From: JALZKA01 sp963725035
GTDB lineage: Bacteria > Actinomycetota > Thermoleophilia > Solirubrobacterales > 70-9
Reading direction: 5' to 3'
Assembly (NCBI GenBank): GCA_963725035.1
Contig: CAVRWX010000011.1
Location: forward strand, 186,001-250,000
Length of the DNA: 64,000 nucleotides
The position numbers were made by a program, and so were the translations under genes. Shown here piece by piece: positions 42,740 through 50,829 of the stretch (position 1 is the first letter of the stretch; the number at the start of each line of letters is the position of its first letter). The notes beneath the pieces were generated by a model. It had not been told where the DNA came from. It was given only the letters and a program-made list of their open reading frames with translations, and did no database searches.

Positions 42740-43984
42740 TCAGGTGGAAAAAATCTTGCGAGCGTCCTCGAGGCCCTCGACCAGCCGGTCGATCTCCTCG
42801 AGCGTCGTGTAGATCCCGAAGCTCGCGCGCGCGGTCGCCGAGACGCCGAGGCGTTCCATCAGCGGCTGCGCGCAGTGGTGACCGGCCCGGACCGCGACGC
42901 CGTGGCGGTCGAGGATCTCCGAGACATCGTGGGCGTGAACGCCCTCGAGCTCGAACGAGACGGGGCCGACGCGCTCGGGGCTTGCAGGCGGCCCGAAGAT
43001 CTCGAGCCCCGGGACGGCGGGAAGGCGATCCATCGCGTACGCGGTGACATCGCGCTCATGGTCCGTCACGTGCTCCATGCCGATGCCGTCGAGCCAGCGC
43101 AGCGCCGCTGCGAGGCCGATCGCCTGCGCGATCGCGGGCGTCCCGGCCTCGAACCGCGCCGGCACGTCCGCCCACGTCGTTCCCTGCTTGGTCACCTTGC
43201 GGATCATCGATCCGCCGCCGAGGAACGGCTCCATAGCCTGCAGCAGGTCCAGCCGGCCCCACAGGGCGCCGATCCCGGTCGGCGCGTACGCCTTGTGGCC
43301 CGTCAGTGCGTAGAAGTCGACGCCGAGCTCGGCGACATCGACCGCGAGCTTCGGAGCGGCCTGGGCGCCGTCGGCAACCACGAGCGCGCCGGCGTCGTGC
43401 GCCATGCGCGCGATCTCGGGCAGCGGGTTGAGCGTGCCGAGCACGTTCGAGACGTGCGTGACCGCGAGAACCTTCGGGCTGCGCGAGAGCGCCTCGGCGA
43501 GCGCTTCCATGTCGAGCAGTCCGTCGTCGGTTACGCCGACCCAGTCGATCTCGGCGCCGGTGCGAGCGGCCAGTTGCTGCCACGGCACGATGTTCGAGTG
43601 GTGCTCCATCTCGGTGAGCACGATCCGGTCGCCCGCGCCGATGTTCTCGTCGCCCCACGCCCTGGCGACGAGGTTGAGCGCCTCGGTCGCGTTGCGGACG
43701 AAGACGACCTCGCGACGGTCGGCGGCACCCAGGTGGTCGGCGACCGTTGCGCGTGCGCCCTCGTACGCAGCGGTCGCTTCGGCCGAGAGCGTGTGCGAGC
43801 CGCGGTGGACGTTTGAGTGATGGCGGCGCTCGTAGCGGTCCACGGCCTGGATCGAGGCGAGGACGCGCTGCGAAGAGGCGCCGGAGTCGAGGTACGCGAC
43901 CGGCTTTCCGTTGACCTCCCGCGAGAGGGCCGGGAAGGCCTCCCGGACGCCTGAGAGCGGATCCTGGGTGACGGGCGTTGCCAT
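42740..43984 (-). CDS. sufS: Cysteine desulfurase SufS
   Basis: PLP-dependent class II cysteine desulfurase that supplies sulfur for cluster assembly through SufU. The PLP lysine is in FYALTGHKAYAPTG and the catalytic Cys in RAGHHCAQPLMERLG; EMEHHSNIVPWQQL and DGAQAAPKL are other family motifs. 414 residues, as usual. It follows sufC by 23 bp in the rrf2-sufC-sufS unit. Confidence 0.96.
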   Translation of the reverse strand: MATPVTQDPLSGVREAFPALSREVNGKPVAYLDSGASSQRVLASIQAVDRYERRHHSNVHRGSHTLSAEATAAYEGARATVADHLGAADRREVVFVRNATEALNLVARAWGDENIGAGDRIVLTEMEHHSNIVPWQQLAARTGAEIDWVGVTDDGLLDMEALAEALSRSPKVLAVTHVSNVLGTLNPLPEIARMAHDAGALVVADGAQAAPKLAVDVAELGVDFYALTGHKAYAPTGIGALWGRLDLLQAMEPFLGGGSMIRKVTKQGTTWADVPARFEAGTPAIAQAIGLAAALRWLDGIGMEHVTDHERDVTAYAMDRLPAVPGLEIFGPPASPERVGPVSFELEGVHAHDVSEILDRHGVAVRAGHHCAQPLMERLGVSATARASFGIYTTLEEIDRLVEGLEDARKIFST

Positions 43985-44007
43985 CTTGAGTGGCGGCCCC
44001 AGCGGCG

Positions 44008-44781
44008 TCAGGCCGCCGTAGCTGCTCCTTCGACTTCCTCGATGATCGGCGCGTAGCCCTTGTCCTCGAGCTCAGCGACCAGCTCGGGCCCACCCTCCTT
44101 GACGATCCGGCCCTGGTACATCACGTGGACCCGGCTGGGCTCGATCAGATGCAGGATGCGCTGGTAGTGGGTGATGATGAGCGTGCCCATCTCGGGGCCC
44201 GCGAACGTGTTCACGCCCTCGGCGACGATGCGGAGCGCGTCGATGTCGAGGCCAGAGTCGGTCTCGTCGAGGACAGCCATCTCGGGCTTGAGCATCGCGA
44301 GCTGGAGCACCTCCATCCGCTTCTTCTCGCCACCGGAGAAGCCCTCGTTGAGGTAGCGGCTCGAGAAGTCGCGCGGGATGTTCACGAGCTCCATCGCCTC
44401 CTCGGTGGTCTTGCGGAAGTCCTTCAGCTTGATCTCCGGTTCGTCGCGCGCGTCGCGGTGGGCGTTGACGGCCATCCGGAGGTACTTGGCGACGGTGACG
44501 CCGGGGATTGCCACCGGGTACTGGAAGGCCATGAAAAGGCCCATGCGGGCGCGGTCCTCGGGCGCGGCCTCGGTGATGTCCTCGCCCTTGAAATGGATCG
44601 AGCCCTGGGTTACCTCGAGCGCGGGGTGGCCCATTACGGCGTTTGCGAGCGTCGACTTGCCGGACCCGTTCGGGCCCATCAGGGCGTGGATCTCGCCCTT
44701 CGAGACGTCCAGGTCGACGCCCTTGAGGATCTGCTTGTCCTCGGCGGATACGTGCAGGTCGCGGATCTCTAGGTCTGCCAT
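44008..44781 (-). CDS. sufC: Fe-S assembly ATPase SufC
   Basis: ABC-type ATPase of the SufBCD complex. Walker A GPNGSGKST, signature FSGGEKKRMEVLQ, Walker B MAVLDETDSGLDIDAL and the switch His in LIITHYQRIL are all intact. 257 residues. It starts 31 bp after the rrf2 stop and is co-transcribed with it and sufS. Confidence 0.96.
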   Translation of the reverse strand: MADLEIRDLHVSAEDKQILKGVDLDVSKGEIHALMGPNGSGKSTLANAVMGHPALEVTQGSIHFKGEDITEAAPEDRARMGLFMAFQYPVAIPGVTVAKYLRMAVNAHRDARDEPEIKLKDFRKTTEEAMELVNIPRDFSSRYLNEGFSGGEKKRMEVLQLAMLKPEMAVLDETDSGLDIDALRIVAEGVNTFAGPEMGTLIITHYQRILHLIEPSRVHVMYQGRIVKEGGPELVAELEDKGYAPIIEEVEGAATAA

Positions 44782-44812
44782 GAAAGCTCCAGTCGTAGGT
44801 GGTGGGGGATGG

Positions 44813-45286
44813 TCAGGCGACGGTCAGCGTGGCCGGCTGACCTTCGGAGAACTTGACGAGCTCGGCCAGCGTGGTGCCCGCCAGAGCCTTGGTGACGCCG
44901 CCGTGGACGCGCGTCCACAGGAGCTTCGTCGCGCACGAATCGGGATCGATCTCGTGCGAGCAAAGGACGCGGCCCTCGCGCTCGGTGTGGAAGCACTCCA
45001 TCGGCGCGATCGGGCCCTCGAGCGCCTGGACGACATCGAGCATCGCGATCTCGGATGCGTCACGGGCCAGCCGGTAGCCGCCGTGCGCGCCGCGCACCGA
45101 CGTGACGAGCCCTGCCTGGCGAAGCTTTGCGACCAGGTGCTCGAGGTAGGAGAGGGGGAGGTTCTCCGCCTCGGCGACCGCGGTCAGCGACACGGGCGTG
45201 GACTCCTCCGGGCTGGCGCCGTCCGTCCGGCGTCCCAGCTCGACCATGAGCCTGACTCCGTACTCGGCCTTCGTCGAAAACAGCAT
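44813..45286 (-). CDS. Rrf2-family Fe-S-sensing transcriptional regulator (IscR/SufR-like)
   Basis: Winged-helix Rrf2 regulator of 157 residues. The DNA-binding part includes STKAEYGVRLMVELGRR, LPLSYLEHLVAKLRQAGLV and SVRGAHGGYRLARD. Three cysteines in MECFHTEREGRVLCSHEID and DSCATK (spacing C-x10-C-x8-C) are placed like the cluster ligands of IscR-type sensors. It heads the sufC-sufS transcript, so feedback control of SUF genes by cluster status is the likely role. ATG 45286 is 8 bp after TAGGAT, and a 25-bp dyad covers that box. Confidence 0.88.
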   Translation of the reverse strand: MLFSTKAEYGVRLMVELGRRTDGASPEESTPVSLTAVAEAENLPLSYLEHLVAKLRQAGLVTSVRGAHGGYRLARDASEIAMLDVVQALEGPIAPMECFHTEREGRVLCSHEIDPDSCATKLLWTRVHGGVTKALAGTTLAELVKFSEGQPATLTVA

Positions 45287-45292
45287 CGTCAG

Positions 45293-45317
45293 AAATCCTA
45301 GCGAGGAGGTGGGTTTT
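45293..45317. promoter_or_regulatory. 25-bp dyad at the rrf2-sufC-sufS promoter (operator candidate)
   Basis: AAATCCTAG-N7-GTGGGTTTT has 6 of 9 arm positions paired and is identical to the site at 37321-37345 at 17 of 25 positions, with the same spacing. The -10-like TAGGAT (45300-45295, minus) lies inside it, 8 bp from the start codon, so bound regulator would block polymerase. Confidence 0.55.
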
Positions 45318-45396
45318 GGTTGCGCAACTGGAGCCCCCCGGACGGAGGACTGCTAGCGTCGCGGCTAGGCAATCGTGAATTTCAGGGAGGTAAGAA

Positions 45397-45818
45397 GTGG
45401 CAAGGTTCGCAACGGGATTGGCTTTGGTCATCGGAGTGGCACTGGTGTGGGTCGCACCGGCTCAGGCCGCCGTAGTACAAGGGCGAGCATCAAGGGCGAG
45501 CCGGACGCTTCGCTGGCTTGACGGTCAAGAAGATCGAGGGGGATCGCTACGTCACGCGGATCGCGTTCAAGAAGATTCCCGTTCAGTGCGACAACGGGCC
45601 GTCCACGACCAGCGGGGACGCGACGGCAGGCAAGCCCAATGACACCTGGAGTGGAGATCAAGGGCGGCGAGTTCAAGGGTCCGTGGGAGTACGGCAAGGT
45701 CAGCGGCAAGGCGCGCGGCGCAGGCAAGCTGGCGGGAACCATCTCGCTCAAGACCGACGCAGACGCTCCGTTCGGTCAGTGCCAATCGGGCGATCTGAAC
45801 TTCGTCGTCCGGGACTAG
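45397..45818 (+). CDS. Secreted hypothetical protein, two frameshifts
   Basis: GTG 45397 follows GGGAGG. Signal peptide (ATGLALVIGVALVWVAPAQA). The mature protein is pieced together from three frames: YKGEHQGRAGRFAGLTVKKI and EGDRYVTRIAFKKIPVQCDN, then GVEIKGGEFKGPWEYGKVSG and GTISLKTDADAPFGQCQSGD ending LNFVVRD. Breaks lie near 45474 and 45655. A beta-rich domain with two Cys. No family is recognised. Clean sequence on both sides of each break suggests indel errors. Confidence 0.55.
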
Positions 45819-45827
45819 CTTCGCGGT

Positions 45828-45839
45828 GCGCTATAGCGC
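45828..45839. terminator. Palindrome between convergent genes
   Basis: GCGCTATAGCGC is a perfect 12-bp palindrome in the 25-bp gap between the secreted protein and the response regulator, which converge. A weak bidirectional terminator is possible. Confidence 0.3.
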
Positions 45840-45843
45840 CGGC

Positions 45844-46473
45844 TCAAGGTTCGATCAGGCCGCGACGGATCGCGTAGCGCACAAGCTCTACGCGGTCGCG
45901 CATGCCGAGCTTCTTCATCGCGTTCGAGCGGTGGTTCTCGACCGTCTTCTCGGAGAGGTGGAGGATTTCCGCGATCTCCTTGTTCGTGTGCGCCTCGGCG
46001 ACGAGCTTTACGACCTCTTGCTCGCGCGGGGTGAGCTCGTCCGAGCGCGCCTCGCCCTCGCCCAGGACGTCCTTGATCAGTGCCTGCTGGGCCGCCGGGG
46101 TGAGGAACGGCTCGCCCTTCTCGACGGCACGGACGGCCGCCATCAAATCTGAGTCCGCCTGGGCCTTGAGGACGTAACCCGAGGCTCCGGCCTTGAGCGC
46201 CTCGAAGAGGTAGCGCTCGTCGTCGTACATCGAAAGGATCAGCACGGCCACGTCGGGCGCCTGCTCGCGGATCTCGCGCGTCGCCTGGAGGCCTGTGAGC
46301 TTCGGCATCTTCACGTCGAGGATCGCCAGGTCGGGGCGCTCGCGGATCGCCAGGTCGCGCGCCTCGGCGCCGTCCTCGGCCTCGCCGATGACCTCGATGT
46401 CCGCCTGGCGCTCGAGCAGCATCCGTACGCCTGAGCGGACGATCCCGTGGTCGTCTGCAATCACAACTCTCAT
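45844..46473 (-). CDS. NarL/FixJ-family response regulator
   Basis: Two-domain response regulator, 209 residues. The receiver begins RVVIADDHGIVRSGVRMLL with the phospho-acceptor Asp in LAILDVKMPKLTG and Lys in GYVLKAQ. The C-terminal LuxR-type HTH is LTPREQEVVKLVAEAHTNKE and IAEILHLSEKTVENHRSNAM. ATG 46473 is 11 bp after the stop of the kinase gene; an upstream start inside the kinase is less likely. It pairs with that kinase; the signal is unknown. Confidence 0.93.
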   Translation of the reverse strand: MRVVIADDHGIVRSGVRMLLERQADIEVIGEAEDGAEARDLAIRERPDLAILDVKMPKLTGLQATREIREQAPDVAVLILSMYDDERYLFEALKAGASGYVLKAQADSDLMAAVRAVEKGEPFLTPAAQQALIKDVLGEGEARSDELTPREQEVVKLVAEAHTNKEIAEILHLSEKTVENHRSNAMKKLGMRDRVELVRYAIRRGLIEP

Positions 46474-46483
46474 GGGCTCAGCG

Positions 46484-47527
46484 CTAGGCGCTGCCACCGA
46501 CGCCGGGCGCGATGTCATTTGGGTTTCCTGGAGGGACGCTTCCATCCATGTCCTCTATCGGCACGCGGAGCCGAACCCTTGTGCCCACGCCTGGCCGGGA
46601 CTCGATTCGCAGGTCTCCGCCCACGAGCAGCGCGCGCTCACGCATGCCTCCCATGCCCAAGCCGCGGCTCGCCTGATCGAAGGTGAATCCACGGCCGTCG
46701 TCGGTGACAGTGAGCTCGACGGTGCCGTTCATGCGGGCAAGGCTTACCTGGACGGACTCCGCCTCGGCGTGCTGAGCGGCGTTGGAGAGGGCCTCCTGAG
46801 CCACGCGATAGACGACGAGCTGGGCATCGGTGGAGAGGTCGGAATAGGTCGAGGCGTCTGAGGTGAAGGTGACCTCGAGGGCGCTTTGGCGGTCGAGGTC
46901 CGAGACGTTGCCGGCGAGCGCAGCCTTGAGACCCAGGTCGTCGAGCGCGGTGGGGCGAAGCTGGCGCGCCAGGGTCAGGAGTTCCTGCATCGCCTGGTTT
47001 GCGAGGGCCTTCGTCTCGTCGATCTCCTTCGCCAGCTCGTACGGAGCGTGCTCGCGCACCGCCTCGAGGCGGAGCAGGAGTCCGGTCAGCGACTGGTTCA
47101 CCTCGTCGTGGAGATCGCGCGCGATTCGCGTGCGCTCCTCCTCCTGAGCTGTCAGCGCGGCGCTCGAGGCGCGCCGGCGCTCGGTCTCCAGGCGCTCGAG
47201 CATGCGGCGGAACGTCTTGTGGAGCCGCTCGACCTCCTCGGGCTCGCCGAGCCCGGCCGGGTCGCTGAGGTTCGCGCCCGGCCGCGAGAGGTCGGCACGC
47301 TCCATCTCGTCGACGAGCTGCTCGAGCGGGCGCATCCTACGTTGCAGGAGGAAGACGTTGACCAGGACCGTCAGCGACACCGCGAGCCCCAGGACCAGGC
47401 CGGCCTCCGGAGTGGACGGCAGCTCGAATCGAGGGCTGGACGCAATCATGGCCGCCACGACCGCAGCGACGATCAATAGCAAGTTCACCGCCAGGACCTG
47501 CGTCATCAATGTGCGCGAGCGCCTCAT
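46484..47527 (-). CDS. Sensor histidine kinase, HisKA_3 (NarX/DegS-like)
   Basis: Membrane sensor kinase of 347 residues. Two N-terminal helices (VLAVNLLLIVAAVVAAMIAS and AGLVLGLAVSLTVLVNVFLL) enclose a very short external loop, followed by a HAMP-like linker, the phospho-accepting His in RIARDLHDEVNQSLTGLL and an ATPase domain (AQEALSNAAQHA, DDGRGF, GLGMGGMRERA). The small loop suggests sensing within the membrane or by a partner. It is upstream of its response regulator. Confidence 0.93.
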   Translation of the reverse strand: MRRSRTLMTQVLAVNLLLIVAAVVAAMIASSPRFELPSTPEAGLVLGLAVSLTVLVNVFLLQRRMRPLEQLVDEMERADLSRPGANLSDPAGLGEPEEVERLHKTFRRMLERLETERRRASSAALTAQEEERTRIARDLHDEVNQSLTGLLLRLEAVREHAPYELAKEIDETKALANQAMQELLTLARQLRPTALDDLGLKAALAGNVSDLDRQSALEVTFTSDASTYSDLSTDAQLVVYRVAQEALSNAAQHAEAESVQVSLARMNGTVELTVTDDGRGFTFDQASRGLGMGGMRERALLVGGDLRIESRPGVGTRVRLRVPIEDMDGSVPPGNPNDIAPGVGGSA

Positions 47528-47755
47528 AATTTGTCTCTTGAGAAACCTTGTTTCGAAACCAGCATGTGTCGGTGGGTGTCTAGTTCATCGGGTTTCTGGT
47601 CATGGGTCTAGACCCCAGGATGAATGAAGACTGGCCCTCATGTCCAACAAACGTCCGCCTGCCATGATTCCTGTAGGAAATTCAAGGTCATGGATGGCCT
47701 TGAGATTTGGGCCGGACGCCCTGGCATCGGAGATCCAAAGGAGACTCACCTCACC

Positions 47756-48619
47756 ATGACTACCACGCGTAAGTCGAACTTCGCGGCTGGCCTCAGGACG
47801 ACGCTTCTGATGGCGACCCTGGCAGGACTGCTCGTCGGCATCGGCGCCGTCATCGGCGGGCCCGACATGGCCGCCCTCTTCCTGGGCATCGCCCTGGTCA
47901 TCAATCTCGGTTCGTGGTTCTTCTCCGACAAGATCGCGATCAAGATGAGCGGCGCAAAGCCGGTCACCGAGGAGCAGGCCCCCGGCCTCTACCAGATGGT
48001 CCGCGAGCTCTGCACCCGCGCCGACCTGCCGATGCCCTCCCTCTATGTCATCCCGCAGGAGCAGCCGAACGCCTTTGCGACCGGGCGCAACCCGAAGAAC
48101 TCCGCCGTCGCGGTGACGGCCGGGATCATGAAGCGCCTCTCCGAGGACGAGCTTCGCGGCGTGATCGCGCACGAGCTTGCGCACATCCGCAATCGCGACG
48201 TGCTGCTCCAATCCGTTGCCGCGGCGATCGGCGCTTCGATCACCTATCTCGGCTACATGCTGCTCTGGTTCGGCGGCGATGAGGACTCGGGCCCGCTCGG
48301 GTTGATCGCCGCACTCGCGCTGGTGATCCTCGCCCCGATTGCGGCTTCACTCATCCAGCTCGGCGTCTCGCGGCAGCGCGAGTACTCCGCCGACGCGACG
48401 GGCGCCGATATCTGTGGCAACCCCGAGTCGCTCGCTTCGGCGCTCCTGCGCCTCGAGGAGTCGGCTAAGGAGATCCCGATGCAGGTGAACTCCGCCGCGG
48501 AGCCCCTCTACATCGTGAAGCCGTTCGCCGGCAAGGGCCTGGCCGGGCTGTTCTCGACCCATCCTCCGATCGAGGAGCGGGTCAGGCGCCTGCGCCAGAT
48601 GCGCCCGACACTCGGCTAG
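47756..48619 (+). CDS. htpX: Membrane zinc metalloprotease HtpX
   Basis: M48 family protease for quality control of membrane proteins. Two N-terminal helices, zinc motif HELAHIRNRD, a further helix pair and the third ligand Glu in REYSADATGA. ATG 47756 is preceded by AAAGGAG (47737-47743); upstream in-frame starts have no such site. 287 residues, standard. It is followed by a strong hairpin at 48688-48716. Nearby divergent two-component genes could respond to envelope stress, but nothing in the sequence proves it. Confidence 0.95.
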   Translation: MTTTRKSNFAAGLRTTLLMATLAGLLVGIGAVIGGPDMAALFLGIALVINLGSWFFSDKIAIKMSGAKPVTEEQAPGLYQMVRELCTRADLPMPSLYVIPQEQPNAFATGRNPKNSAVAVTAGIMKRLSEDELRGVIAHELAHIRNRDVLLQSVAAAIGASITYLGYMLLWFGGDEDSGPLGLIAALALVILAPIAASLIQLGVSRQREYSADATGADICGNPESLASALLRLEESAKEIPMQVNSAAEPLYIVKPFAGKGLAGLFSTHPPIEERVRRLRQMRPTLG

Positions 48620-48687
48620 CTATCAAGAGAGCACCTTTAGGTGCGAAAGCAGCAGGTGTCGTTAGGTATCTGAACAAGATTCGCGTG

Positions 48688-48716
48688 ACGAAGGGCCGGC
48701 TAGACCGGCCCTTCGT
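48688..48716 (+). terminator. Strong hairpin after htpX
   Basis: ACGAAGGGCCGG-5 nt-CCGGCCCTTCGT is a perfect 12-bp stem about 70 bp after the htpX stop and 31 bp before the next start. It has no T run, as is common in GC-rich actinobacterial terminators. Confidence 0.6.
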
Positions 48717-48746
48717 GGGTCTGGTTTCGGCGCTAGGGTGCGCGCC

Positions 48747-49208
48747 ATGAGCTACTTCGAGTTTCTGCTGTTCGGGCACCTCCTCGCCGCGATGGTGTGG
48801 CTGGGAGGCGACCTGATGCTCCAGATGTTCTACCTCCGCGCGCGGGTCACCGGGCCGGCAGCCGTGGCCCAGTTCGCAAAGGACGTCGAGTGGATCGGCT
48901 TGCGCGTGCTCAACACGGCGTCGCTCCTCGTCGTGATCTTCGGCGTCCTCCTGGTGATCGATTCGGACTTCTATGAGTTCTCGCAGTTCTGGATCAGCGC
49001 GGCGCTTGTGATGTTCCTGATCTCCGCCGTGACCGGCGCCGCCTTCCTCGGGCCCGAGACCGGGCGAATCGGCGCGCTCTCGGACGAGAAAGGGCCCGAG
49101 GACCCCGAGGTGCAGGCGCGAATCGCTCGCGTCGTCACGATCTCCCGCATCGAGCTCACCCTGCTGATCCTGATCGTGCTCGACATGGTGCTGAAGCCGG
49201 GCCTCTGA
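48747..49208 (+). CDS. Four-helix membrane protein, DUF2269-like
   Basis: 153 residues with four hydrophobic segments (FEFLLFGHLLAAMVWLGGDL, VLNTASLLVVIFGVLLVI, FWISAALVMFLISAVTGAAF, ELTLLILIVLDMVL). The His/Gly-rich first helix resembles DUF2269/CopD-like small membrane proteins. ATG 48747 is 7 bp after TAGGGT (leaderless). The start at 48738 would overlap that box. Function unknown. Confidence 0.7.
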   Translation: MSYFEFLLFGHLLAAMVWLGGDLMLQMFYLRARVTGPAAVAQFAKDVEWIGLRVLNTASLLVVIFGVLLVIDSDFYEFSQFWISAALVMFLISAVTGAAFLGPETGRIGALSDEKGPEDPEVQARIARVVTISRIELTLLILIVLDMVLKPGL

Positions 49209-49244
49209 GCGTCCGTGACCGTCGGCTCGGCGGGGCAGGGGCGC

Positions 49245-49260
49245 TACACTTTCTGAAGTA
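49245..49260 (+). promoter_or_regulatory. Promoter of the moeZ-like/cysO unit, shared motif with cysM
   Basis: CTACACTTTCTGAAGTA begins at 49244; TACACT (49245-49250) is -10-like. The cysM promoter has CTACACTTATTGAAGTG, equal at 14 of 17 positions. The core ACTT-N4-AAGT is a small dyad. Transcription would start about 37 nt before ATG 49295. Confidence 0.45.
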
Positions 49261-49294
49261 ACCCCTGAATCCCGACCGAGATTAGGACCTTTAG

Positions 49295-50500
49295 ATGGCC
49301 GGCGCCGCTGAACCGATGGAGGAAATCAAGGCCAGGATCGAGATGATCCCGGTTGACGAGGCCAGGCGCGAGATCGCCGAAGGCGTGCGCATCATCGACG
49401 TGCGCGAGCAGAACGAGTGGGACGAGTCCCATCTCGAGGGCGCGATCCACATCCCGCAGGCCGAGGTGGCCGAGCGGATCGACGAGGTCGCCCCGGACAC
49501 CTCCGAGCGCTTGATCCTCCAGTGCCGCACCGACAACCGCTCCGCGAGGATCGCGGACCTCCTTGGTGACCTCGGCTATGAGAACGCCGTGGTCGTCGAG
49601 GGTGGCATCGTCGCCTGGGAGGCGGCCGGCTACCCGCTCGTCTACGCGAAGGGCCTCACTCCCGAGCAGCGCAACCGCTACTCGCGCCACACGCTCCTGC
49701 CCGAGGTCGGGGTCGAGGGCCAGGTCGCCCTCCTCAACGCCAAGGTGCTCCTGCTGGGCGCCGGCGGGCTCGGCTCGCCGACCGCGCTCTACCTCGCCGC
49801 CGCCGGCGTCGGCACGATCGGCATCGTCGACGACGACGTCGTCGATGCGTCGAACCTCCAGCGCCAGGTGATCCACACGACCGACCGGATCGGCGTCCCG
49901 AAGACGGCTTCAGCGAAGGCGGCGATCGAGTCGCTCAACCCTGACGTGAAGGTCGTCGAGCACAACACGCGCCTCGACGCGTCGAACATCCTCGAGCTCA
50001 TCGAGCCGTACGACGTGATCGTCGACGGCGCCGACAACTTCCCGACCCGCTACCTCCTGAACGATGCGACCGTGAGGCTCCGCAAGCCCGTCGTCTCCGC
50101 TTCGATCCTCGGCTTCGAGGGTCAGATCTCGACCTTCATCCCCTACGAAGGACCGTGCTATCGCTGCCTCTATCCGACGCCGCCCCCGCCCGAGCTCGCC
50201 CCTAGCTGCGGTGCCAACGGCGTGCTCGGCGTCATGGCAGGGCTCATGGGCCTCCTCCAGGCGAACGAGGTCGTGAAGCTGGTCGTCGGCATCGGCGACA
50301 CGCTCTCCGGCCGCCTCCTCCTCTACGACTCGCTCGGCACGACGTTCACCGAGCTCAAGGTCCGCCGCGACCCGGCGTGCCCGATCTGCGGCGAGGACGC
50401 GCCCGAGATCCCCGTCGAGGAGATGGGCAAGTTCCCCGACTACGAGCTCTTCTGCGGCGCCCCGGCGCGCGAGCCGTCGCCGGCTGCTGCTGACCGGTAG
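49295..50500 (+). CDS. moeZ: Rhodanese-MoeB/ThiF fusion (MoeZ-like E1 adenylyltransferase/sulfurtransferase)
   Basis: Activates the C terminus of ubiquitin-like sulfur carriers by adenylation and passes sulfur to them. Rhodanese domain at residues 15-125 with catalytic Cys in LILQCRTDNRS; E1 domain from about 130 with GAGGLGSPTALYLAAAGVG, DDDVVDASNLQRQV, DGADNFPTRYLLND, zinc pairs CYRCLYP and CPICGE, and SCGANGVLGVMAG. In mycobacterial MoeZ the rhodanese is C-terminal; here it is N-terminal. The next gene, 11 bp on, encodes its likely carrier substrate. Confidence 0.88.
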   Translation: MAGAAEPMEEIKARIEMIPVDEARREIAEGVRIIDVREQNEWDESHLEGAIHIPQAEVAERIDEVAPDTSERLILQCRTDNRSARIADLLGDLGYENAVVVEGGIVAWEAAGYPLVYAKGLTPEQRNRYSRHTLLPEVGVEGQVALLNAKVLLLGAGGLGSPTALYLAAAGVGTIGIVDDDVVDASNLQRQVIHTTDRIGVPKTASAKAAIESLNPDVKVVEHNTRLDASNILELIEPYDVIVDGADNFPTRYLLNDATVRLRKPVVSASILGFEGQISTFIPYEGPCYRCLYPTPPPPELAPSCGANGVLGVMAGLMGLLQANEVVKLVVGIGDTLSGRLLLYDSLGTTFTELKVRRDPACPICGEDAPEIPVEEMGKFPDYELFCGAPAREPSPAAADR

Positions 50501-50511
50501 ATTCCCGCCCG

Positions 50512-50793
50512 ATGCCGTCCGCGACCGTGAAGATCCCGCCCGTGCTCCGCAACCAGACCGGAGGCGAGTCGCAGGTGCCCGCCGAGGGCTCGACAGTCGG
50601 CGACGTTCTTTCCTCGCTCGTCGATGCCCACCCGGACACGAAGGGCCAGCTCTTCTCGGAGGACGGCGACCTCAACCGCTACGTGAACGTCTACCTGAAC
50701 GACGAGGACGTCCGCGTCCTCGATGGTCTGGAGACGGCGATCGACGACGGAGACACCGTCGTCATCCTCCCGGCCATGGCCGGCGGCCGGTAA
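50512..50793 (+). CDS. cysO: CysO-like ubiquitin-fold sulfur carrier with Gly-Gly-Arg end
   Basis: MoaD/ThiS-family carrier of 93 residues (SATVKIPPVLRNQTGGESQV, STVGDVLSSLVDAHPDTKGQ, RYVNVYLNDEDVRVLDGLET, GDTVVILPAMAGGR). In the CysO pathway the C-terminal Gly-Gly is made a thiocarboxylate and gives sulfur to CysM. Here an Arg codon follows GGC GGC before TAA, so the activatable diglycine is masked unless one residue is removed. Mec+, a JAMM peptidase, is encoded 12 kb away. The length equals mycobacterial CysO. Confidence 0.85.
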   Translation: MPSATVKIPPVLRNQTGGESQVPAEGSTVGDVLSSLVDAHPDTKGQLFSEDGDLNRYVNVYLNDEDVRVLDGLETAIDDGDTVVILPAMAGGR

Positions 50794-50805
50794 GAAGCGC
50801 CTCAA

Positions 50806-50826
50806 CGAGCGAAACCCGGCCGCTCG
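50806..50826. terminator. Hairpin between cysO and the ABC transporter genes
   Basis: CGAGCG (50806-50811) and CGCTCG (50821-50826) pair across nine bases in the 36-bp convergent gap. A short bidirectional terminator candidate. Confidence 0.35.
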
Positions 50827-50829
50827 CCG

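Noticed and set aside
47604..47615. GGGTCTAGACCC palindrome before htpX as a member of the GGGGTCAGACCCC family
   Set aside because: Its centre differs (TA instead of A or T) and there is no paired copy; similarity may be chance.
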